15,487 bases of DNA, from the NCBI GenBank assembly GCA_021792115.1, contig JAJYVI010000013.1:1-15487 (forward strand), given 5' to 3'. Below, one piece after another: positions 1 through 6,485 of the stretch. The DNA comes from Microcaldota archaeon. Its GTDB lineage: Archaea > Micrarchaeota > Micrarchaeia > Micrarchaeales > Micrarchaeaceae. Each line of letters starts with the position of its first letter. The first letter of the stretch is position 1. A model generated the notes under the pieces. That model was not told the DNA's origin and ran no database searches. It worked only from the letters and a program-made list of their open reading frames with translations. Made by a program: the position numbers and the translations under genes.

Positions 1-34
1 AAATATATTTAAATAGATTTGATATTTAATTGAA

Positions 35-44
35 TTAAAATATA
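35..44 (+). promoter_or_regulatory. Probable TATA box of the DRG GTPase gene
   Basis: The stretch TTAAAATATA is centred about 31 bases before the ATG at 71, the spacing expected if the transcript starts at or just before the start codon. No Shine-Dalgarno motif precedes the ATG, which fits a leaderless message. A second TATA-like element (TTTAAATA, 8-15) would instead give a leader of about 30 bases. Confidence 0.45.
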
Positions 45-70
45 CGCTTTTTATTTTTCTAAATGATTTG

Positions 71-1168
71 ATGGGCCAGAAGGAATATCTTACAAATAAG
101 CTTGAAGAGTTAAAGCAAGAGTACAAAAAAACAAAATATAACAAAGCGACAAACAAGCACTTAAGCATAATCAGAGCAAAAATTTCGACGATAAAAAAGG
201 AAATAATTGAATCAAATAAAAAAATAAAGGGTACTGGGTTTTTTGTTAAGAAGCAGGGGGATGCAACAGTGGGTCTTGTTGGATTTCCTTCTGTAGGTAA
301 ATCCTCTCTGATAAACATGACTACAAATGTCATATCAAAAACAGCACATTATGCATTTACAACAACAAGAATAATTCAAGGCATACTTAATTTCAACAAT
401 GCAAAAATCCAGATAATAGATACACCAGGACTTATAGAGGGTGCACATCTTGGAGTAGGAAATGGAAGAGCAGTGATAGCTGCATTAAAAATAGTAGATT
501 TAATAGCATTTGTAGTTGACATATGCAACATAAACAGCCTTGATATATTGATTAAGGAGCTAAGAGGGCTTGACATATATATAAACAAGTCAAAGCCAGA
601 TATAAGAATAATAAAAACTGAGTCAAATGGCATAATTATACATGTTAACAAATCAGGCATGAATTCTGAAACAGTCAAGGCAATACTATCTGATTTTGGA
701 ATACAGAATGCAAGTGTTTCTATAATGGATAATGTAGGTGAAGATGAATTTATTGCAAATATAGCAAAAAAAGCAGTGTATATAAATGCAATAGTCATAC
801 TCAACAAGATAGACTTAAAAAATAATTATGAACATATAGGAAAGGAAATTGCAAAAAAATACAACATAAAGGTCATACCTGTTAGCACAGTAGAAAAAAT
901 AAATATTGAACTGCTGAAAAAGGAATTGTATGAAAATTTGAATCTTATAAATATATATCTCAGACCGAAAGGCACTGACGAATTAAACCCTTTAATAGCG
1001 AAAAAGGGTGTCACAATTGGAGATATCGCAAAAAAAATACACAGCGAGGTATTTAATGAACTTAAGTGTGCTTATGTGACTGGCAAAAGTGCAAAATTTC
1101 TGAATCAGAGGGTTGGTGTAGACCATAATCTTGAAGATGGAGATATTGTCACATTTATCAAAGAATAA
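71..1168 (+). CDS. drg: DRG-family (Obg/DRG) GTP-binding protein with TGS domain
   Basis: This is a translation-associated GTPase of the DRG family, conserved across archaea and eukaryotes; its eukaryotic relatives bind ribosomes. From the ATG at 71 the protein has 365 residues, the usual size. An N-terminal helical, lysine-rich region (1-55) leads into the GTPase domain, with P-loop GFPSVGKSS (71-79), switch I YAFTTTR, the G3 motif DTPGLIEGA (from 117) and the G4 motif NKID (245-248). The C-terminal TGS domain (about 294-365) starts at IYLRPKG and ends GDIVTFIKE. The frame also opens with a TTG at 68, but the ATG at 71 is preferred because DRG proteins start close to this helix and a TATA-like box sits about 31 bases upstream. 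The eukaryotic partner (DFRP) is not encoded nearby. The family assignment is secure; the cellular role in this organism is inferred. Confidence 0.96.
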   Translation: MGQKEYLTNKLEELKQEYKKTKYNKATNKHLSIIRAKISTIKKEIIESNKKIKGTGFFVKKQGDATVGLVGFPSVGKSSLINMTTNVISKTAHYAFTTTRIIQGILNFNNAKIQIIDTPGLIEGAHLGVGNGRAVIAALKIVDLIAFVVDICNINSLDILIKELRGLDIYINKSKPDIRIIKTESNGIIIHVNKSGMNSETVKAILSDFGIQNASVSIMDNVGEDEFIANIAKKAVYINAIVILNKIDLKNNYEHIGKEIAKKYNIKVIPVSTVEKINIELLKKELYENLNLINIYLRPKGTDELNPLIAKKGVTIGDIAKKIHSEVFNELKCAYVTGKSAKFLNQRVGVDHNLEDGDIVTFIKE

Positions 1169-1240
1169 TTCAATAGATATTCTTTAGGTATTACCTTGTT
1201 AATATTAGTTTGTTAATTATTTTATTAATAATTTTTAATA

Positions 1241-1248
1241 TTTAAATA
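1241..1248 (+). promoter_or_regulatory. TATA box upstream of the winged-helix-like gene
   Basis: TTTAAATA lies about 47 bases before the ATG at 1292, so transcription would start near 1270 and leave a leader of about 20 bases. That leader carries AGGAG at 1281-1285, six bases before the ATG, a good Shine-Dalgarno site. Unlike most genes in this window, this one therefore seems to have a proper leader. Confidence 0.55.
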
Positions 1249-1291
1249 AGAAATATAAGCGAGAAAATAGAACAAGGATAAGGAGATTATA

Positions 1292-1666
1292 ATGAACATT
1301 AAATATTGGGAATTTGAAGATGCACCTATAAAGGAGAAAATAAAAAATCCAAAGATAAAGGATATTGCAATGGTGTTATTTGAGAATGAACTTGAAGCAT
1401 ACAGGTTCTCGAAACTGATGGAGGAGGTTAAGAGATCAAAAAAGTTAAGACTTAATGAAATCAAGTTTCTACCAAAGAGCACTGCAAAGAGGTACTTGGA
1501 TTACGCTGTACAAATAGGCCTTCTTAAACATGAGGATATGACATATGAGCTTACTGACAGGTTTTCAAAGCCTTTGAAAAATTTTGCATTATATATCAAG
1601 GCATGGTCTGAAAAAGAAAGTGAAGAGGACATTGAATTGGAATTTCCAACTGTAACTAAGCAGTAA
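1292..1666 (+). CDS. Small winged-helix-like protein, possible transcription regulator
   Basis: A 124-residue, charged, soluble protein that I cannot assign to a named family. The middle (about residues 25-95) reads as alpha-helical with a helix-turn-helix feel: a helix around ELEAYRFSKLMEEVK, then KFLPKSTAKRYLDYAVQIGLL resembling a recognition helix plus the following helix, then a short strand-like YELTDRF resembling a wing. The C-terminus is acidic (ESEEDIELEF). There are no cysteines, signal peptide or membrane segments. The start at 1292 is well supported by AGGAG at 1281-1285 with six-base spacing. The gene stands alone, with its own TATA box and a 161-base gap after it. DNA binding is an inference from the helix pattern only; it could equally be a small RNA- or protein-binding factor. 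Confidence 0.8.
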   Translation: MNIKYWEFEDAPIKEKIKNPKIKDIAMVLFENELEAYRFSKLMEEVKRSKKLRLNEIKFLPKSTAKRYLDYAVQIGLLKHEDMTYELTDRFSKPLKNFALYIKAWSEKESEEDIELEFPTVTKQ

Positions 1667-1827
1667 ATAGTATATTATAATTTAAGCCAGAATAAAATGG
1701 TTTATCTAACTGCAGCTTTATGGCTGTTTGTGTATGAAGAGTATGGATCCGAATAAAAACAAGAAATAAATAAGGTAAAATATAAAATTAGATGCGCATA
1801 ATAATATAATAAAGAATTGAATAAAAA

Positions 1828-2361
1828 ATGATTACTATGAAATTTTTAATTTTTATTGCACCAAATGAATTCAGGGACGAAACGGTTTCAATGCTTAAAC
1901 TACTTTTAGACAAATTTGACATAGAATCAAAGATAACGAGTTATAGCACTAAAGAATGCATTGGATCACACGGCGCAATTTATAAACCAGATATAAATAC
2001 AAATCTTATAAACCCCTTGGATTTTGATGGAATTTTTATAAGCGATGGCGCTGGGCTTGAGATTTACAAGTTATATGAGTTCCGTCCATTCCTTGACTTG
2101 ATATTAAAGTTTAACAATGCAAATAAATACATAGTTGCAATAGGAAATTCTATAAAGATACTCGCAAAGTCCAATATAATAAAAAACAAAAGAATTTCTG
2201 TGCCTGACAAGGACAATGAACTAAAGAATTTTGTGCTACTTTTCCATGGATCTGTAAGCGATAAGGATATTGAGATTGCAGGTAATGTCGTCACTATGAA
2301 AAATTCTGAAGGAATTGATGAGCCTATGATTAAATTTTTTGAGCATTTGGGCATTAGGTAA
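1828..2361 (+). CDS. DJ-1/PfpI-like (class I glutamine amidotransferase fold) protein lacking the catalytic Cys
   Basis: 177 residues, close to the normal length of a single-domain DJ-1/PfpI protein. The order matches the fold: a first strand KFLIFIAP followed by an acidic residue (about E14), a strand FDGIFISDGAG (about 66-76) where the family has its 'vlpGG' turn, and YIVAIGNSIKILAKSNIIKNKRI (about 101-123) at the nucleophile elbow, where active relatives read A-I-C-H-G-P. Here the Cys is Gly106 and the His is Asn107; the only cysteine is Cys44, elsewhere. The protein is therefore unlikely to be a protease, deglycase or chaperone of the usual Cys-dependent kind. An alternative start is the ATG at 1837, which gives a protein beginning MKFLIF. 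A TATA-like TATAATAAAG (1805-1814) would suit the 1837 start as leaderless. The fold assignment is moderate and rests on motif order. Confidence 0.75.
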   Translation: MITMKFLIFIAPNEFRDETVSMLKLLLDKFDIESKITSYSTKECIGSHGAIYKPDINTNLINPLDFDGIFISDGAGLEIYKLYEFRPFLDLILKFNNANKYIVAIGNSIKILAKSNIIKNKRISVPDKDNELKNFVLLFHGSVSDKDIEIAGNVVTMKNSEGIDEPMIKFFEHLGIR

Positions 2362-2612
2362 TCTAATTCTGCACAATAAATAGTCAAGGCATAAATAAGA
2401 TATTTGCAAACATTTGATTTGCCAGTAATAGTAAAAAAGAACATAGCCTAGGCTAATTCTGCGGTTGAAAAAAAGTCATTTTGACTACAATAGAAGAAGC
2501 CGAATTATCAAGGATGCAGATGCGATGCTGAAAGTGTAAAATTCAGTTGTTGAAACTTCTGCGCCTTTTGTGAGACCTTAAGCAAATTGCTTAGATACAA
2601 AATTTAACACTA

Positions 2613-2638
2613 AATCCTGCAGCTATGAGGATTGTTTT
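2613..2638 (+). terminator. Hairpin followed by T-run, terminator-like
   Basis: AATCCT (2613-2618) pairs with AGGATT (2628-2633) around a nine-base loop, then GTTTT follows. The stem is six base pairs with only two G-C pairs. It has the shape of an intrinsic terminator, but no gene ends just before it, so it would close only an unannotated transcript in the gap. Chance in AT-rich DNA is possible. Confidence 0.25.
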
Positions 2639-2663
2639 GCCTGCTATGAATTAGGAGGTTTGA

Positions 2664-2693
2664 ATGCTAAGTTCCGCAAATAAGCAGATATAA
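2664..2693 (+). CDS. Nine-codon ORF behind a strong Shine-Dalgarno site (doubtful)
   Basis: GGAGGT at 2654-2659, the best ribosome-binding match in the window, precedes an ATG at 2664 by four bases. The reading frame gives only MLSSANKQI before a stop at 2691. It could be a leader peptide, the start of a gene whose remainder has been lost, or an accident. The TATA box of the next gene (2703-2709) lies after its stop, so it need not share that transcript. Confidence 0.2.
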   Translation: MLSSANKQI

Positions 2694-2702
2694 GGAAACC
2701 TG

Positions 2703-2709
2703 TATATTT
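2703..2709 (+). promoter_or_regulatory. TATA box of the small charged-protein gene
   Basis: TATATTT is centred about 23 bases before the ATG at 2729 and 35 before the ATG at 2741. The transcript would start at or near 2729-2733, giving either a leaderless message from 2729 or a very short leader that carries GGTGA (2732-2736) for the ATG at 2741. Confidence 0.45.
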
Positions 2710-2728
2710 CTTTTTATACTAAGTATTA

Positions 2729-2971
2729 ATGGGTGAAAAGATGACAAAAAAAATCGTTTCCTTTGTCTCGAGAGCTAGAGAGCTCCCAAAAGAGGCACAA
2801 GATGTAGTGTTTCGCCAGCCGGTAGAGGTTGACGCAAGAGGGAAAAAGCCTGCAGAAGTCTACAAGGCCGCACTACAGAAGATAGCCGAGAAGACAAACT
2901 CCGACGAAAAAGAGATACAGATCAAAAAAATAGAGGACGCAGAATTAAAGGCAGAGGAAGAAGAGCTGTAA
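2729..2971 (+). CDS. Small charged protein of unknown function, possibly ribosomal or nucleic-acid-binding
   Basis: 80 residues (76 if the ATG at 2741 is used; GGTGA at 2732-2736 sits four bases before it). The N-terminal part is basic (KKIVSFVSRARELP), a strand-like segment VVFRQPVEVDARG follows, then a helix PAEVYKAALQKIAEKT, a strand EIQIKKIED and an acidic tail ending AEEEEL. The beta-helix-beta order loosely recalls the archaeal ribosomal protein L20a/LX (eL20), but no diagnostic motif is present and I do not claim it. Codon use stands out from its neighbours: it is GC-richer, with CTC, GCC and GAC codons, as often seen in highly expressed genes. It has its own TATA box and a strong hairpin at 3001-3028 after the stop. 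It is very likely a real, well-expressed gene of unknown role. Confidence 0.8.
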   Translation: MGEKMTKKIVSFVSRARELPKEAQDVVFRQPVEVDARGKKPAEVYKAALQKIAEKTNSDEKEIQIKKIEDAELKAEEEEL

Positions 2972-3000
2972 TAGAGATATAAAGAGATTCGGAGAAGTTT

Positions 3001-3028
3001 GGCCCTATATTTGTTTGATAATAGGGCC
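3001..3028 (+). terminator. Strong hairpin after the small charged-protein gene
   Basis: GGCCCTAT (3001-3008) pairs perfectly with ATAGGGCC (3021-3028) around a 12-base loop. This eight-base-pair, G-C-rich stem is unusual for such AT-rich DNA and begins 29 bases after the stop codon. There is no immediate T-run (GTCATATTTATC follows), so it may be a 3'-end stabiliser as much as a terminator. The inverted repeat itself is certain; its role is inferred. Confidence 0.6.
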
Positions 3029-3103
3029 GTCATATTTATCAGAGTTTTATGGAATAATCAAAAGTCCACTAATTGCATGATAATGCATAGGTTTTTAAGG
3101 TTA

Positions 3104-3113
3104 TTTTTATAAG
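3104..3113 (+). promoter_or_regulatory. TATA box of the small membrane-protein gene
   Basis: TTTTTATAAG is centred about 31 bases before the ATG at 3140. This fits a leaderless transcript beginning at or just before that ATG. Confidence 0.4.
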
Positions 3114-3139
3114 ACTACTAATTTTTGTTGGTGCGTTGT

Positions 3140-3430
3140 ATGCTATACAATGAAATGCAAAATATAAAGAAGATGAAGAAGGCTCTGGAGGTCCTTGCAT
3201 ATTCCTCCCTGGGTCTTGACTGTAGCATTGCATTTTTAACCATAATGTCATTTAAGAATGGCAGCCTAAGCCAGTTTCTGAAGCTTTTCAATGATTCACT
3301 CACTGTAGAGGTAATCATTACAGTCGCACTGTTCGCTGCAATCATAGTTTCTGCAAATTATAAAAGAATTATAAAGCAGATAGCTGATTTTTCATTTAAG
3401 TACAGGCATAAATTAAGGCAGTATCTGTAA
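3140..3430 (+). CDS. Small membrane protein with two predicted helices
   Basis: 96 residues from the ATG at 3140. The frame is open upstream through TTG codons at 3125 and 3128, but the TATA spacing and the ATG favour 3140. After a short basic N-terminus (QNIKKMKKA) come two hydrophobic stretches: about residues 17-37 (VLAYSSLGLDCSIAFLTIM) and about 58-77 (VEVIITVALFAAIIVSAN). The C-terminus is basic (KYRHKLRQYL), which would stay in the cytoplasm. No family is recognised. It lies between the hairpin-closed small-protein gene and the ribonucleotide reductase, with its own promoter, so context does not reveal a partner. The composition looks coding, but I have no homology evidence. Confidence 0.6.
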   Translation: MLYNEMQNIKKMKKALEVLAYSSLGLDCSIAFLTIMSFKNGSLSQFLKLFNDSLTVEVIITVALFAAIIVSANYKRIIKQIADFSFKYRHKLRQYL

Positions 3431-3436
3431 AGGGTA

Positions 3437-3451
3437 TTGATGCAGCATCAA
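3437..3451. repeat. Perfect palindrome TTGATGC-A-GCATCAA
   Basis: Seven bases on each side of a single central A are exactly complementary. It lies seven bases after the small membrane-protein stop and about 90 bases before the ribonucleotide reductase TATA box. The one-base centre makes it a poor RNA hairpin, so a dimeric DNA-binding protein site is the more natural reading. No bound factor is known. Confidence 0.45.
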
Positions 3452-3540
3452 GGGGTTGCGAGATTGCTTTAATAGAGGTTAATGCTTAAAAATATAGTGC
3501 AGGGCGAATAGCCATTTTTGTACTTAATTTTTAAGCAATA

Positions 3541-3550
3541 TTTATTTAAA
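3541..3550 (+). promoter_or_regulatory. TATA box of the ribonucleotide reductase gene
   Basis: TTTATTTAAA lies about 48 bases before the ATG at 3594, so the transcript would begin near 3572. The resulting leader of about 20 bases contains GGTG at 3584-3587, six bases ahead of the ATG, matching the anti-Shine-Dalgarno of archaeal 16S rRNA. Confidence 0.55.
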
Positions 3551-3593
3551 TTGTATTTGCCAATTAATCTTGCAACTTTTTTTGGTGTGTGGC

Positions 3594-5843
3594 ATGGGGA
3601 TAAGGAATGTTATTAAAAGAAATGGGCAGAAGGTGCCTTTTGATGAGAGCAAAATCAAGAATGCGGTTATGCGCGCATTTTCAAATGTTTATATAAAAAA
3701 CAGCGAAGATAAAAATGAGAAGGCTGCAAAGCGCATTGCAGACAATGTCACCAAAATAATAAATGGACTTAAAGTTGATGAGCTTAATGTTGAGGAGATC
3801 CAGGACCTTGTAGAGAAAGAGCTTATGGAGGATGATGCCAATGTGGCAAAGGCTTATATATTATACAGGCACAAGCACGCACAAGTTAGGCTGTTTAAAG
3901 AATCTCTTGGGATTTCTGATGATCTTAAACTGCCTATCAATTCACTTATAATACTCTCTGCAAGATATCTGCTTAAAAATGAGAATGGGAAGATAATAGA
4001 AACGCCTAAACAGCTGTTTGAGAGAGTCGCCACTTCTATTGCAAATGTTGAAAAGAAATACGGCAAGGACGATAAGCAAGTAATGGAAATATCAAAGGAC
4101 TTCTACAATGCAATGACAAGTTTCAAGTTTATGCCTAACTCGCCAACGCTGATGAATGCTGGCACAAAGCTAGGCCAGCTGAGCGCATGTTTTGTAATTC
4201 CTATTGCAGACTCGATAAATGATATATTTGATGCAGTCAAGTATGCAGCAATAGTGCATAAGAGCGGGGGAGGCACTGGATTCTCATTTTCAAGACTCAG
4301 ACCTTCTAATGACGCAGTAAATACGACTGGAGGCGTTGCCTCTGGTCCTATTTCATTTATGAAAATATTTGACTCTGCGACCGAGCAGATTAAGCAAGGC
4401 GGCAAGCGCAGGGGTGCGAATATGGGCATACTCCGTATAGACCACCCTGACATACTAAACTTTATTATGGCAAAGGAGAATGAAAACACACTTAGAAACT
4501 TCAACCTCTCTATTGCAGTAACAAAGGACTTCATGAACGCACTAAGCGCAAATAGACAGTATGATCTAATAAACCCAAGGAACGGCAAGGCGGTTGGCAA
4601 GCTAAACGCTAGGGCAGTCTGGAACCTCATTGTGACAATGGCATGGAAAACAGGAGACCCTGGATTGGTGTTTATAGACAGGATAAACTCAAGCTATTCA
4701 AACCCTGTGCCTAGGCTAGGGCCTATTGAATCGACTAATCCGTGCGGAGAGCAGCCTCTGTATGCATATGACTCATGCAACCTAGGCTCAATAAACCTTG
4801 CAAATATGCTCAAGCCTATAAACAGCCACTATGAGGTAGACTGGGATGAACTAAGACGCATTACAAAGCTAGGAATTAGATTCCTTGACAATGTCATAGA
4901 CGCAAACTCTTATCCTATCAAGCAGATAGAGGAAATGACCCGTTCAATAAGAAGGGTAGGCATAGGTGTGATGGGCTGGGCAGACATGCTGATAAAGCTA
5001 GGCATACGATACGACAGCAACGAGGCGCTTGCGCTTGCAGAGAATGTAATGTCCTTTATAACAAACAACGCGCGACAGATGAGCCAGGAGCTTGCAGAGG
5101 AGCGTGGCCCGTTCCCTGAGTTCAAGAACAGCATCTGGTACAAGCTTGGATACAAGCCTCTCAGGAACTCGACAGTGACGACAATAGCACCCACAGGGAC
5201 AATAAGTATAATTTCAAACGGGGTCTCACAAGGCATAGAACCTATATTTTCTGTTGTTTATATGAGAAATGTGGCAGAGTCGCTCGGATCCAATCTCATA
5301 GAAGTCAATAACGAATTTGAGAGATATGCGCTTGAGAATAATTTTTACTCTGAGGAGCTCATGAAAAAGCTTGCAGGAAGAATATCAGTGCAAGACGTTG
5401 ATGAAATCCCTGAGAAGATACGAAAGCTATTTGTTACAGCGCATGACATTGCGCCTGAATGGCACATAAAGATGCAGGCCGCATTCCAGAAGCATGTTGA
5501 TAACGCTGTTTCAAAGACAATAAATTTCCCAAGCCATGCAACTCCGCAAGATATTGAAAACGCATACAAGCTCTCATATGAACTTGGATGCAAGGGCATA
5601 ACAGTATATAGAGATCAAAGCAAGTCAAACCAAGTGCTTAATGTTGCAAATGAGCAGAATCAGACGACCTTGAAAAGTCTGAAAGAAAAACATGAGGGCA
5701 ATGCAAGCATCACTAACTTTGACGCATCAACATATGTGATTTCAGCTGCAAAGGAAAAGCAGTGCCCTGAATGCGGAACAACTATGATTGCAGGAGAAGG
5801 ATGCTTTACATGCCCGAAGTGCGGATTCAGCCTCTGTGACTGA
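3594..5843 (+). CDS. nrdJ: Adenosylcobalamin-dependent (class II) ribonucleotide reductase
   Basis: Reduces ribonucleotides to deoxyribonucleotides using a radical from adenosylcobalamin, so it needs no oxygen and no NrdB subunit. From the ATG at 3594 it has 749 residues. An ATP-cone domain (1-95; IRNVIKRNGQKVPFDESKI) gives allosteric control. The ten-stranded barrel follows, with the first redox Cys199 (LSACFV), the glycine-rich KSGGGTGFSFSRLRP, the active-site motif NPCGEQ (Asn382, thiyl Cys384, Glu386) and the partner Cys395 (CNLGSINL). A C-terminal Cys cluster (CPECG, CFTCPKCG, SLC) forms the zinc-ribbon tail typical of NrdJ. No intein or frameshift is seen. The frame opens at a TTG at 3570, but the ATG at 3594 is preferred because GGTG lies six bases before it. 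No NrdB-like gene is nearby, which supports class II. Cobalamin must be made or scavenged elsewhere. Confidence 0.96.
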   Translation: MGIRNVIKRNGQKVPFDESKIKNAVMRAFSNVYIKNSEDKNEKAAKRIADNVTKIINGLKVDELNVEEIQDLVEKELMEDDANVAKAYILYRHKHAQVRLFKESLGISDDLKLPINSLIILSARYLLKNENGKIIETPKQLFERVATSIANVEKKYGKDDKQVMEISKDFYNAMTSFKFMPNSPTLMNAGTKLGQLSACFVIPIADSINDIFDAVKYAAIVHKSGGGTGFSFSRLRPSNDAVNTTGGVASGPISFMKIFDSATEQIKQGGKRRGANMGILRIDHPDILNFIMAKENENTLRNFNLSIAVTKDFMNALSANRQYDLINPRNGKAVGKLNARAVWNLIVTMAWKTGDPGLVFIDRINSSYSNPVPRLGPIESTNPCGEQPLYAYDSCNLGSINLANMLKPINSHYEVDWDELRRITKLGIRFLDNVIDANSYPIKQIEEMTRSIRRVGIGVMGWADMLIKLGIRYDSNEALALAENVMSFITNNARQMSQELAEERGPFPEFKNSIWYKLGYKPLRNSTVTTIAPTGTISIISNGVSQGIEPIFSVVYMRNVAESLGSNLIEVNNEFERYALENNFYSEELMKKLAGRISVQDVDEIPEKIRKLFVTAHDIAPEWHIKMQAAFQKHVDNAVSKTINFPSHATPQDIENAYKLSYELGCKGITVYRDQSKSNQVLNVANEQNQTTLKSLKEKHEGNASITNFDASTYVISAAKEKQCPECGTTMIAGEGCFTCPKCGFSLCD

Positions 5844-5922
5844 ACTTCTTAAAAATGGGCGCAATCAAAAAATTTCTTTAGGAGAATATTATTCAGTATG
5901 GAATTAACAATTAAATGATTTA

Positions 5923-6456
5923 ATGAACGAGAATATAGAAAAATTACTAAGGTCAAAGATACGCGACATACAGGATTATCCTAAGAAAGGAGTTCTGTTC
6001 AGAGACATAACACCACTGCTAAAGGATAAGGACCTGTTTGCGCTTTGCATAGACTACATAAATGTCAGCCTTTATGGCAAGGATATAGATTACATAGCAG
6101 GGATTGACGCGCGGGGATTTATTATAGGCTCTGCGCTTGCATACAAGCTGAAAAAAGGATTTATACCTATAAGGAAAAAGGGGAAACTGCCATACAAAAC
6201 TGTTGAAGTTTCATATAGCCTTGAATATGCTGAAAAGCAGACAATTGAAATGCACAGCGATGCTGTTGAAAAAGGAAGCAAGGTTTTAATAATTGACGAT
6301 GTACTTGCAACAGGAGGAACGCTTGCGGCAAGCATAGAGCTCCTTGAAAAACTGGATGCAAAAATTGCAGGCATATGCACGCTCATAGAATTAAGCGCGC
6401 TGAATGGGAGAGAGAAACTTAAAGGGTATGATTTCTTTACGCTGCTTAAATATTAA
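5923..6456 (+). CDS. apt: Adenine phosphoribosyltransferase
   Basis: Salvages adenine by joining it to PRPP, giving AMP and pyrophosphate in the cytoplasm. At 177 residues it has the standard length. The N-terminus has IRDIQDYPKKGVLFRDITPLL, the classic opening of the family. The flexible catalytic loop appears as YSLEYA (98-103) and the PRPP-binding motif as VLIIDDVLATGGTL (121-134). RKKGKLPY before the loop is also typical. The start ATG at 5923 is fixed by alignment to the family opening; no Shine-Dalgarno motif is present. It lies 79 bases after nrdJ on the same strand, so the two may share a transcript for nucleotide supply. It converges with sqr, whose stop lies only 29 bases further on. 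Confidence 0.95.
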   Translation: MNENIEKLLRSKIRDIQDYPKKGVLFRDITPLLKDKDLFALCIDYINVSLYGKDIDYIAGIDARGFIIGSALAYKLKKGFIPIRKKGKLPYKTVEVSYSLEYAEKQTIEMHSDAVEKGSKVLIIDDVLATGGTLAASIELLEKLDAKIAGICTLIELSALNGREKLKGYDFFTLLKY

Positions 6457-6485
6457 AATTGGCAGCCAGGCATTTGTCTATTCCT

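Larger units (their letters stand above)
2362..2728. other. 367-base gap without a recognisable gene
   Basis: No ORF with coding character spans this gap. It holds a 10-base direct repeat CTAATTCTGC (2363-2372 and 2453-2462), a near-perfect palindrome TAAGCAA-A-TTGCTTA (2579-2593), a hairpin followed by T-rich sequence (2613-2638), and a strong Shine-Dalgarno motif GGAGGT (2654-2659) ahead of a nine-codon ORF (2664-2693). It is noticeably less AT-rich than the other gaps. It could hold a small RNA or the decayed remains of a gene; neither can be shown from sequence alone. Confidence 0.5.

Noticed and set aside
376..807. Antisense open frame inside the DRG GTPase gene
   Set aside because: It is a mirror of the G-domain codons on the other strand, with serine- and phenylalanine-rich composition typical of shadows in AT-rich DNA.
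1683..1730. Terminator hairpin after the winged-helix-like gene
   Set aside because: Only four- to five-base stems (CAGC/GCTG, AGCCA/TGGCT) in competing arrangements, with no clear T-run; not distinguishable from chance.
2510..2600. C/D box small RNA around GATGCGATGCTGA
   Set aside because: The sequence partly recalls C and D boxes, but neither a full RTGATGA nor correctly spaced C' and D' boxes can be found.
3452..3593. Cobalamin riboswitch upstream of the B12-dependent reductase
   Set aside because: The leader is only about 20 bases long by TATA position, and no B12-box-like conserved segment is seen; such riboswitches are also rare in archaea.
4103..4630. A long open frame on the minus strand inside nrdJ
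   Set aside because: It lies antisense to highly conserved reductase sequence, contains no recognisable motif, and has no promoter or ribosome-binding site; it is a shadow of the real gene.
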